Source of the DNA: Candidatus Thiosymbion sp.
Lineage (GTDB): Bacteria; Pseudomonadota; Gammaproteobacteria; Chromatiales; Chromatiaceae
NCBI GenBank assembly: GCA_018435665.1
Contig: JAHDND010000040.1
Coordinates: 1-40,059 of the forward strand
Reading direction: 5' to 3'
Length of the DNA: 40,059 bases
Part shown: piece after piece, positions 16,783 through 26,300 of the stretch
Position numbering within the stretch: position 1 is the stretch's first letter
Layout: every line of letters begins with the position of its first letter
Position numbers and translations under genes: made by a program
Notes under the pieces: model-generated
What the model was told of the DNA's origin: nothing
What the model saw: only the letters and a program-made list of their open reading frames with translations
Databases searched by the model: none

Positions 16783-17660
16783 CGGGCGTGCGTCCCCGGC
16801 TGGTCGGGCGATGCACTGTTGCAGGCGCTGGCGAAGAGACACACTAGGGTCCCCTCCAGACCCGAGCGCCGCAGCTCCAGGGCCGCCTCCACCGTGGCGC
16901 CGGAGGACGTCCCCCCGGGAAGACCCAGCTCCCGGAAGACCTGCCGCGCGCGACGCGCCGCCGCCGCGCTGGGGACCTGCACGATGGAGTCGATGGATTC
17001 GGGTCGCAGGTGGGTCTCACGCACCGGCGGGGCCAGCCCGCTGATGCCGTGCGCCCTGTAGGGCCGGCGCCAGGTGGGGTCGAATTCGGCCGGCCAGACA
17101 CCGATCACTCGGCAGTTGCTGTTGCGCGCGCGCAGCTCATCCGCCAGCCCCATGATGGTGGCACCCGTCCCTATCCCCGCCACGATGGCCACCACGTCGG
17201 GCCGCTGATCGAGGATCTCGGCGGCCAGGGGCCGGTAATAGCCCACCACCCGCGGGTCGTGGAACTGGTCCAGCACATGGACGCTCGGGTCGGCGGTCAG
17301 CTGCTGCATGAGGGACGCCGCAGCGTCCGCGGCCAACCGGTGGACCACCACACCCAGGGCACCCAACGCACCCATCAGCTGCGGGTCGTCCACCTGCTCG
17401 GGAATCACCGCCTCGGCGGTGAGCCCCAATTCACGACAGGCCCAGGCGACGGTCACCGCCGCGCTGCCCGCGCTGCGAATCGCCACCCGCTCGACGCCGA
17501 CCAGATCGCCCGCCCGCGCGGCCTGCCGCAGGTAGGGCACTAGGGCGCGAAACTTGGCCGAACGCGTGGGATGAACATACTCCAGCTTGCCGAACAGACC
17601 CGGCCCAACGGGCGCGAGGGACACCAGGGGCGTGGGCGCGGTGGGCGGGGTCTCAGTCAC
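16779..17660 (-). CDS. Fold-type II PLP enzyme (cysteine/threonine synthase-like)
   Basis: A 293-residue protein of the tryptophan-synthase-beta superfamily. The PLP lysine is Lys36 in HPTRSAKFRAL, matching the family's NPTGSxK. The phosphate-binding glycine loop is GIGTGATIMG (162-171), and GGTSSGATVEAAL near the C-terminus is the usual serine segment. The SGNTG substrate/cofactor loop is changed to SAGSAAV (63-69), so the asparagine that touches the PLP ring is missing. Members of this family make cysteine, threonine, diaminopropionate or similar units by beta-replacement or elimination. GTG 17660 follows the ligase stop by 15 nt; the next gene overlaps by 4 bp. A non-proteinogenic amino acid is the likely product, by inference. 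Confidence 0.75.
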   Translation of the reverse strand: MTETPPTAPTPLVSLAPVGPGLFGKLEYVHPTRSAKFRALVPYLRQAARAGDLVGVERVAIRSAGSAAVTVAWACRELGLTAEAVIPEQVDDPQLMGALGALGVVVHRLAADAAASLMQQLTADPSVHVLDQFHDPRVVGYYRPLAAEILDQRPDVVAIVAGIGTGATIMGLADELRARNSNCRVIGVWPAEFDPTWRRPYRAHGISGLAPPVRETHLRPESIDSIVQVPSAAAARRARQVFRELGLPGGTSSGATVEAALELRRSGLEGTLVCLFASACNSASPDQPGTHAR

Positions 17661-17675
17661 GGTGATCGCGGACGG

Positions 17676-18974
17676 TTACAGCGCCAGGACGCGCGGAACC
17701 TTCACGCCGTTGGTGCGCTGGAGCTCCCGCTCTTCAAGCGCGCGCAACTGCGACTCCTCGATCAGGCTGAGACGGGGCAGGACCGGGACGTGCCGTGTGA
17801 GGATGGCCTCCAGACGGTGCACTAGGTCGCCCCCGTCCACCCCCTCCGCCGGGACCACCAGGATGGTGGCCTCATCGGCACCCAGCTCGGTCTTGCGAAC
17901 GCCGATGGCGCAGTGCCGGGCCAGGCGCGATTCGTCGACGACCTGAAGCAACAGCTCGGGAAACAGGGTTTGTCCCTTGATCTTGAGCTGGTGATCGCGG
18001 CGACCGATCACCGGCCCCAGCCGGCTGGAGGTGCGGCCGCAGTCGCAGGCCCGGTGGTCGATCCAGGCTGCAATGTCGTTGGTCCCGTAGCGAATGGGCA
18101 GAAAGCCCCGCGGCAGGGCTAGGGCGGTGATCACCACCTCGCCGGCCTGCCCCGGGCCGCAGGCCGCGCCCGTGTCCGGGTCAATCAGCTCGATCAGGTT
18201 GTCGCCGTCGTTGATGTGGTAGCCGCGGTGGTGCCCGCATTCGTACGCGAGGGTCCCGGCCTCGCTACAGCCGTACTGGGAGGTATAGGTCTCGATGCCC
18301 CACAGCTCCTGGACCCGCTGCACCACGGGGGCGGGCAGCAAGTCGGACTGAAAGGTTGCCGCCACCGCGAACACCGCGGCCCGCGGCAACAGCGCGCGGT
18401 CCGGCCACAGGCCATTGGCTATTGCATCCTCGGCCATCGCCACCAGTACGTGGGGATTGCCCACCACGAATCCCGGCTTGAGGTAGTGCACCACATCGAG
18501 GATGCGCTGGAGGCGGGCCGCCTGGCAGCGAATGGCCATGGCCCCTTCTGCCTTGATGGCCAGCCACATCTGCGGCCCCAGCGCGAACATGTCGTTGAGG
18601 CTGAGCAGATCGAGCACGCGCCCATTGGGCCCCACGCCGATCTCGCGAATCGTGCGCCGCACACGGTCCACACGGTTCTGCTCTTCCGCGGCCAGCAGGG
18701 GAATATCGACCGGCCGGCCGGTGGTACCGGAGGAGCTGACCACATCCACGGCACCGTCCCAGCACATGATCTCGTCCGCGTGCCGCTTGAGATCGTCCTT
18801 GCGCACGATCGGCAGCTCCCCAAAGCGAGCCTCGCACAGCAGTTGCTCCAGTTCCCGGGGGGAGCCCAGACCCTGCCCCTGCCCCTGCCACAGGCGCCGA
18901 TAGAAGGGGTTGCTCCAACCCGCCTGCAAGGTAGCGAGCAGGGCGGGGATCGGCTCGTCGTGCGTCCCGGTCAT
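17676..18974 (-). CDS. PaaK-like adenylate-forming ligase
   Basis: A 432-residue enzyme of the phenylacetate-CoA ligase/coenzyme F390 synthetase group of the ANL superfamily. It would activate a carboxylic acid with ATP to an acyl-AMP. The P-loop-like motif SSGTTGRP is at 81-88. YGCSEAG is the motif that closes the active site, and GFLPIRYGTNDIA carries the hinge-proximal Asp. CDCGRTSSRLGPVIGRRD and LKIKGQTLFP form the start of the C-terminal domain. Length is normal for the family (about 430). Its ATG overlaps the stop of the DUF3891 gene (ATGA). There is no carrier protein or thioesterase nearby, so a CoA ester or direct amide is expected. The acid is not identifiable. Confidence 0.78.
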   Translation of the reverse strand: MTGTHDEPIPALLATLQAGWSNPFYRRLWQGQGQGLGSPRELEQLLCEARFGELPIVRKDDLKRHADEIMCWDGAVDVVSSSGTTGRPVDIPLLAAEEQNRVDRVRRTIREIGVGPNGRVLDLLSLNDMFALGPQMWLAIKAEGAMAIRCQAARLQRILDVVHYLKPGFVVGNPHVLVAMAEDAIANGLWPDRALLPRAAVFAVAATFQSDLLPAPVVQRVQELWGIETYTSQYGCSEAGTLAYECGHHRGYHINDGDNLIELIDPDTGAACGPGQAGEVVITALALPRGFLPIRYGTNDIAAWIDHRACDCGRTSSRLGPVIGRRDHQLKIKGQTLFPELLLQVVDESRLARHCAIGVRKTELGADEATILVVPAEGVDGGDLVHRLEAILTRHVPVLPRLSLIEESQLRALEERELQRTNGVKVPRVLAL

Positions 18975-19813
18975 GCCGCCTCCAACGAATACTGCACGGC
19001 CAGGGTCTCGGCCCCGTAGAACGCCTCCAGGAATTCCTGCTCAGATGCGAATGGCCGGGCGGACAGCCAGCGCGCGACGTAGTTGACCTCCAAGTGGTCC
19101 CGATCAAAGGGGTAGGGGGCGATCGCCAAATGCCGTTCATCCAGCGCCCGGACCTCGAGGCGCGTTTCCGACTGCGCCGCCTGCAAGGGGACGGGCATTT
19201 CGCGGAACACCCGGTTGGGGTCCTTTCCCCGGTGGTGGCTATCGAGGGGATAGCGGTTGCACAGGAACTGGGCCAGGGCGTCACAGACCTCGACCACCTG
19301 GCAATTGGCCTCGATCTCTTTCGGGCCGCAGTACCCCTGGGGCTCCGGCGATTGGCGCAGCCGCTCCAACAGCCCCTGTTTGACCACGGCCTGCTCCGCC
19401 AGGTACGCACTGGCGATGGGGTGATCGCTGACGTCCGTACGGAAGGAAAAGGCGCCGTTTCCGGCGGTGAGCAAACCGGTCAAATGCTCCAGCACCAGCA
19501 GCGCCGCATAGGGGTCGATGGGAATCAGGTCTTCGACGGCGGCCGCATAGATGCGGGTGCGCAAGGCACCCAGGTGATGCAGGGTATCGTTCTGGTAGTC
19601 CAGCGGCCCGTTCTGATCGCTCAGGGTGGGGCGGCATTCCCAGCGCCACCAGTTCCGGTCATGCTCCTGGGCGGCCAACACCACCGAGTTCCAGGGATGG
19701 GGCCGAGAGAAGCACTCATTGCCCCAATGGGCCGCGAGAAAGCCCGCCACCCGCGAGTGGTCGGGCTGGAGGGTGACGAACAGCCGATCGCCATCGGCGT
19801 AGGTGACCATCAT
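18971..19813 (-). CDS. DUF3891-family protein, first gene of the seven-gene operon
   Basis: A 280-residue protein that I place in DUF3891 from the pattern of HxxHD-type residues: VVLAAQEHDRNWWRWE followed by a Pro/Asp-rich turn and HHLGALRTRIYAA. Conserved His and Asp residues suggest an all-helical, metal-binding, possibly HD-like protein, but no activity is established that I know of. There are two adjacent ATG codons (19813 and 19810); GAGGG lies about 12 bases before the first. It overlaps the ligase gene by 4 bp (ATGA) and so begins the operon. About 540 bp separate it from the divergent autotransporter gene, leaving room for the operon promoter. Confidence 0.6.
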   Translation of the reverse strand: MMVTYADGDRLFVTLQPDHSRVAGFLAAHWGNECFSRPHPWNSVVLAAQEHDRNWWRWECRPTLSDQNGPLDYQNDTLHHLGALRTRIYAAAVEDLIPIDPYAALLVLEHLTGLLTAGNGAFSFRTDVSDHPIASAYLAEQAVVKQGLLERLRQSPEPQGYCGPKEIEANCQVVEVCDALAQFLCNRYPLDSHHRGKDPNRVFREMPVPLQAAQSETRLEVRALDERHLAIAPYPFDRDHLEVNYVARWLSARPFASEQEFLEAFYGAETLAVQYSLEAA

Positions 19814-20356
19814 GGCTTGTGCAACCCTCGAATTGTGGCTGGGTATTCCGCGACCGGGTGAAGATCATTCGGCTCGAGCGATTTTCCGTTCAAGCCCCGC
19901 ACGGCCCACGATCCTGAGGATATCGAGATCACAAGGACTGGTCAACCGCGTGGAAGACGCCCGATCAGGATCGAGCCTGGGCGAGAGCGGGCATGGTTTG
20001 AGCAGCGCCTGTGCGCTCCGCCCGATGTACTGAAGGCTCGAATCCACGAAGCTCCCGAATGCCACCAAATGGTGCGACTTGTCCCCCCGACACGAGGGGC
20101 ATCCTGCGGGACGACTGGACTGACGTCTGGCCGAACAGGTGCGCTAAGCTGCGGATCCGCAACGCCGGCAGAAGGGACGTCGACCGGGTGGTGGAGCTGC
20201 CCATCTTAATAGGGTCATAGCACCAGCAGTCGGAACGCCATTTGTCAGGCGATTGCGCCACGGAATTGCACTCGCGTATCCTCCGGCTCGACGCCGTGTT
20301 CACCCCACGACGCGCCGGCCAACAATAAATGCCCACCACAGCACAGGGTACACCCC
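19814..20356. promoter_or_regulatory. Divergent intergenic region upstream of the operon and the autotransporter
   Basis: A 543-bp gap between divergent starts, so it should contain both promoters. I found no convincing promoter boxes, tRNA or transposase. C4/G4 runs around GACACGA near 20087-20100 could form a short hairpin. Open frames here (for example on the minus strand, 19965-20420) have no recognisable composition or motif. The origin of this DNA is unclear. Confidence 0.4.
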
Positions 20357-23300
20357 ATGCCCCCACGATCCTTGCGCCGCCTCCCCGTTTCCCTCGCCGT
20401 CCTCTCCGCGACCTTGACACCCCTGCACAGCAACCTGGCGCTGGCGCAATGCACTGCTACCGCGCATGCCCCGACCGCGACCTGTAGCGGCGATCTGTCG
20501 GGCGGTGTCGTGCTGTTCAACGTCGGCACCGTTACCGTTGACTCCCTGACGGCACCGATCGCCCCATCGCTCCAAACTGATGGCGTGCTCCTCGCCAATA
20601 GTCCGGTAGTTGGGGGCGGCACCAGCATCTCGCCCGGAACCATCCTCTTCACCGGCGGCAACTATGGCGTGACCACCACCGGCGCGGCCGGCGTTCGCGT
20701 CCTCATCCAGGGGGTGGACGGCTGGGGCGGCTCGGGTTACACCACCGACAGCAACGGCACGGCGGTCGGGGAGTCCGGCCAATCCGGACAGACCGGTCTG
20801 GCGGCGACCCTCGTCCTTACCGCCCCTTCGCTCACCTCGAGCGCCTACGACGACCCGGGTCAGGCCCCGTTCCTCGGCTATGGGGTCCGAGTCGTATCCG
20901 ATGGCGGTAACGGTGGAGAAGGATGGGCCCAGCCACTGGACCCCAATGGCGGATCGACGACCACCCAAAAAGGCGGCGATTCCGGAGACGGCGGCCAGGG
21001 CGGTACTGCCAGCGCCAACGTGCAGGTGCCGAACCTGTCACTGACGGGGATCGGGACTGGCATCCTGGTGTCCAGCGTCGGCGGGTCTCCAGGATTCACC
21101 ATGCGGACCGACCTGGTCGGTATGGGCTCCCTGATCGGCGGCTCGGGCGGCGATGGCGGTGCCGGTGGCGCCGCCTCGGCGGACATCGCGGTCGCCAATT
21201 TCAACGTCACCAATGGCAACGGCGCCGGGGTGCTGGTCCAGTCGCTGGGGGCGTCCGGGGGCTACGGGACCAGCGCATCCAACGACGGCATCAGCACCAT
21301 CAGCCAATATGCCAGCCAGGGTGGCGACGGCGGTGCCGGCGGCAACGGCGGCACCGCCCAACTGACCGGCTCGCTGGTCCTGACGGCCGCTGCCACCGGA
21401 CCGTTCGACGGGGTCAGGGTCGAGTCGATCGCCGGAGCGGGCGGGGGCGGCGGAGACGCCTCCAACTCCACCGGGGGTACCTACGGCGGAAAGGGCGGCG
21501 TCGGGGGCATGGGAGGCGCGGCCTCCCTGGGCTCGCCCAGCGGCTACTTCGGCGCCCGGATCGGCGTCAGCGGGGACAACGCGCGGGGCGTCTTCGTACG
21601 GAGCGTCGGCGGCGCCGGGGGCAGCGGCGGCACCGCCAACAGCATCGACGTGGCGGCCAACGGCGCCCAGCTCGGACCCGGACCCGGGGGTGACGCCAGC
21701 GTCTACCTCCAGGGCGGCGTCACCACCGCCGGCGGCGAGTCCGATGCCGTCATCGCCCAGTCCGTCGGCGGGTACTTCGGCCAGGACGGCTTCGGCGCGA
21801 GCACCCTGAGCTCGGGCTACGGCGGTCAGGCGACCGCCCAGCTCTCCCTCACCTCGTCGTCCACCTACGCGGTCACCACCAGCGGCGACACCTCGGACAC
21901 AGTGTTCGTGCAGTCCGTTGGCGGCGGTGGCGGCAGCGCCTTCACCCCGCTGGGAACCCAGGTCCTGGGCGGTACCGGCGACGCCGGAGGCAACGGCGGT
22001 CAGGCCTGGACCTGGATCAGTGGCAACGCCGGCATCTTCACCAGCGGCCGCTTCGCCCGCGGTATCTATGTAGAGAGCCTCGGCGGCGGCGGCGGCAACG
22101 CCGGCCCGTCGACCGGCGTCAACACCATCGGCGCGTCCGGCGGTACCGGCGGAGACGGCGGCCTGGCCCACGCCGACGTGTCGGTCCCGGTGGTGACCAC
22201 CGGCGATCAGTCCGACGGCATCGTCGTCGCCAGCCGCGGCGGCGGCGGCGGCTCGGCCGCGTCAGCGACCACCTTTGGGGTGATCGGCGGGAACAACGGC
22301 GGACGTGCTGGCAACGGCGGCACCGCCGAGCTCATCCTCTCGGGCGCGGTGTCGACCCAGGGGGACGACGCGGATGCGGTGTTCATCCAGTCCGTCGGTG
22401 GTGGCGGCGGCGACGGTGCCTCGGTGTCCAGCACCGGCGTGATCTACGACTCGGCGGTCGGAGGCTCGGGCGGCACGGGTGGCAACGGCGGGACGGTGAC
22501 CCTGAACGGGATCGACGACCTGGTGGAGCCGGGGCCTATCCAGACTAGCGGCGACCGCTCCCGGGGCATCCTCGCCCAGTCCATCGGCGGCGGCGGCGGC
22601 AACGGCGGGGACGCGACCACCCTCACCGTCGCCGGCATCGACATCAGCCACACCGTGGGCGGCTCGGCCGCCGGCGGTGGGGCCGGTGGCGCGGTCTCGA
22701 TCAACAGCCTCGCGCCCATCACCACCAAGGGCCACCTGTCCGACGGCATCCTCGCCCAATCGGTGGGCGGAGGTGGCGGCGTCGGCGGCATGGCCATCGG
22801 CAGCTCGACCCTGGGTGGCTTCACATTGACCCACGCCGTCGGCGGCCAGGGCGGCGCGGGCGGCAACGGCGGCCAGGTCGGGGTCGACTCCTCCGCCGAC
22901 ATCACCACCTCCGGCAGCCACGCCCACGGCCTGCTGGCCCAATCCATCGGTGGTGGCGGCGGCCACGGGGGCTCGGCCATCGGGGCCATCTCGGGGACAC
23001 CCTTCGGGGTCAGCATCACCGTCGGCGGCGGCGGCAGCTCTGGCGGCTCCGCGGGCATGGTCATCGTCGACACCCTGGGTTCCATCCAGACCAGCGGTGA
23101 CGGCGCCAAGGGCATCCTGGCCCAGTCCATCGGCGGTGGCGGCGGCGATGCCGGCAGCCTCGCCTCGTCCGCCGGGTACGCCGACCTGGCCAAGATCGAC
23201 CTCACCACCGGCGGCGCAGGCGGCCCCGGCGGCAGCGGCGGCATGGTGTCGGTGATCGCCGGCCCGGTCACCACCACGGGCAACAACGCCACCGCCATCT

Positions 23301-26300
23301 ACGCCCTCAGTCAGGGCGGTGGCGGCGGCGCCTCCAGCATGGCGGTATCCGCCCAGGCCGGGGCCATCGGGACCGTCAACGTCACCACCGGCGGTGCCGG
23401 GGGCGACGGCGGGGTGTCGTCCGCGGTCGGCCTCTGGACCACCGACGACGTCACCACCAGCGGCGCGCTCTCCAGCGCGATCCTCGCCCAGTCCATCGGC
23501 GGCGGCGGCGGCCAGGCCCTGAGCTCGGTGTCCGCGAGCGTCATCGACGTCGGCAACGTCCAGATCACCCACGGCGGGGCGGGCGGCAACGGCGGGCAGG
23601 CCGGCACGGTCAGCGTCTCGACCGATGACGAGTCCACCATCAGCACCGACGGGGCCTTCTCCTCCGCCATCGTCGCCCAGAGCCTCGGCGGACAAGGCGG
23701 ACAGGGCGGCTTCGCGGCCGAATTCTCCGCGAACATCAGCGCCGGGACCGATGGGGTCACGGGTCAGGTGGGGGTCACCCTGGGTGGCGCCGGTGGCGCT
23801 GGCGGCAAGGCCAACAACGTGACCATTAACAACAATTCGACGATCAACGTCTCGGACATCGCCTCCTTCGGCATCCTGGCCCAGAGCATCGGCGGTTCGG
23901 GCGGCGACGGCGGCAGCATCGTGGCCGGCAACCTGGACATGAGCACCAAGGCATCCATCAACGTGGATGTCGAGCTCGGCGGCTCCGGGGGCAACGGCTC
24001 GACCGCGGGGACCGTCACCGTCGACAACTACGGGGCGATCACCACCAACGCCTACGACGCCATCGGCCTGTTCGGCCAGTCCGTCGGCGGGAGCGGCGGC
24101 AACGGCGGCTCCATCCACACCCTGGCGGTCCAGATCGGACCGGCGGCCCCCGAGTCGGTCACCGTCTCCCTCGGCGGGGCGGGCGGTGTCGGCGCGGTGG
24201 GCAACGACGTGACCCTGACCAACTCGGGCCCCATCACCACCTACAAGGGCGGCTCCGACGGCATCTACGGCCAGTCCATCGGCGGCAACGGCGGTCGCGG
24301 CGGCAGCACCGGCTACATCGGCCTCAACCTGACCCCGCCGGTCAACTACAGCGATTCCGGCTTTCCGCTGGAGATCTCGGTCAATGTCGGCAAGGGCGGC
24401 GGCGGTGGCACGGGTGCCGACGCCGGCAATGTAGAAGTCAAGAACTACGCCGCCATCTCAACGAAGGGCGACCATGCCCGCGGCATCTTTGCCCAGTCCG
24501 TCGGCGGCGGCGGCGGCGATGGCGGGACGGCCTCCGCCACATCGTTCGCTCTGAGCGACATCTGCAACGTCGGCTCGGGGGAGTACGTCTGCCCCGAGTC
24601 GGAACCCGGCTTCAGCATTAGCAGCACGGTACAGATCGGCGGCAACGGCGCCTTGGCGGGTAACGGCGGCGCGGTGACGGTCGACAACTCGGGCACCATC
24701 TCGACCGCCGGCAACATGAGCCACGGCATCTACGCCCAGTCCGTGGGCGGCGGCGGCGGCACCGGCGGCGACGGCTCCCTCGGGATCGAGGCCTGGACCA
24801 GCAACACCATTCTCAACAACCTCGCGGACATCCCGAGCAACTTCCTGCCCAGCTTCAACTCCACCGACGTGGCCATCGGCGGCACCGCCGGGGCGGCCGG
24901 TGACGGCGGGGCGGTGACCGTCCACAACACCGGCAACATCACGGCCGCGGGGCCCGACCCCTCCATCGTGCAGCGCTATACCGGCATCGCCGACCTGCCC
25001 GCCGACGCCTTCCTGCCGCTGCTCGCCGGCGGCGCGGGCATCTACGCCCAATCCGTCGGCGGCGGCGGCGGCAATGGCGGCGCCGGTTCCTCCGGGCTGA
25101 GCGCCACCCTGACCCTCGGGCGGGCGGGCAGCGGCGGCGGTAACGGCGGCGCGGTGTGGGTAACCAATGGGGGCATCATCACCACCGGCGGCCTGAGTGG
25201 CACCGGCATCTTCGCCCAGTCCGTCGGCGGGGGCGGCGGGTCGGCGGGGGACGTGGGCCTCGGCTTCTCGGACTCCTGGACCCAGCTCAACATCGGCACC
25301 GGCCTCGGCATCCAGGAAGACGCCGGCAACGGCGGCGACGGCGGGGCCGTCAACGTCACCTCCAGCGGCGCCATCACGACCACCGGCCAGGCGGCGGACG
25401 GCATCATCGCCCAGTCCATCGGCGGTTCCGGCGGCATCGCCGCCCTGTCCTACTCCTCGGCGCTGTCGACCACGGTCTTTGCCGGCAGCGGCGGGGCGAA
25501 CGGCAGCGGCGGCGACGTCTACGTCGAGGTCGACGCACCGATCTCCGTGAGCGGCACCGGCTCCGTGGGCGTGGTGGCTCAAAGCGCCGGCGGTGCCGTC
25601 GTGGGCAACTCCAGCGGCACGGTCAAGGTAGAGGCCAATGCCGACATCTCCGCCACCGGGAGCGGCGGCCGCGGCATCCTGGTCGCCAGCTCCAGCTACC
25701 AGAACCAGGCCACCGGGGCGGTGACCATCGGGATCGCCGCCGATGCGACCGTTTCGACCGGGGCGCAAGGTGCCGAGACCGTCGGGGTGTTTGGCGCCGG
25801 CGCCGGGTCCAGTCTCCAGAACCATGGGACCATTACGAGTGGGAATGCCGCGAGCTACGCGGTTCGCGTGTCCAGCCCCTTCACCTTTTCCGTCCAGAAC
25901 GATGGCACCATCACCGGCTCCATGAGCGGCACCGACAGTAGCGCGATCACCGGCATCGACAGCGACCAACTCCAGACGGACGGCGGCGTCAACGGCGCCA
26001 TGTTTGGCGTGCCGTCCAGCATCGACTTGCTGAACAAACCCGGCGGTGTCGTCAATGCTGGCCCGCTGCTCGATGTCTCCCACCTGACCAACCAGGGCAC
26101 CCTTGCGGTGGGTGGCCAGGGCCAGATCGGCAACACCCGACTGACAGGCAACCTGACACAGGTCGATGGCGGTGTGCTCGCCGTCGATCTCAACCCCGGC
26201 GGGTCCGGCAGCGCCGGGCTATCCGATCGGCTCAGCATCGACGGGCGCGCGGACCTCGGCGGGCGGGTGGTGGTCAACGTCGTCGACCCTTGGCAGCCTA

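Noticed and set aside
19965..20420. Minus-strand 151-residue ORF in the divergent region
   Set aside because: It runs into the autotransporter start, has no ribosome binding site or motif, and would block promoter space.
20700..25600. Regular short repeats that could suggest a CRISPR or tandem-repeat array
   Set aside because: The periodicity is codon-based (AQSIGGGGG units) inside one long coding frame; no constant repeat/spacer pattern.
22262..26083. Long minus-strand ORFs (618 and 541 residues) opposite the autotransporter
   Set aside because: They mirror the GGC/GCC repeat of the plus-strand passenger and have no motifs, start signals or plausible composition.
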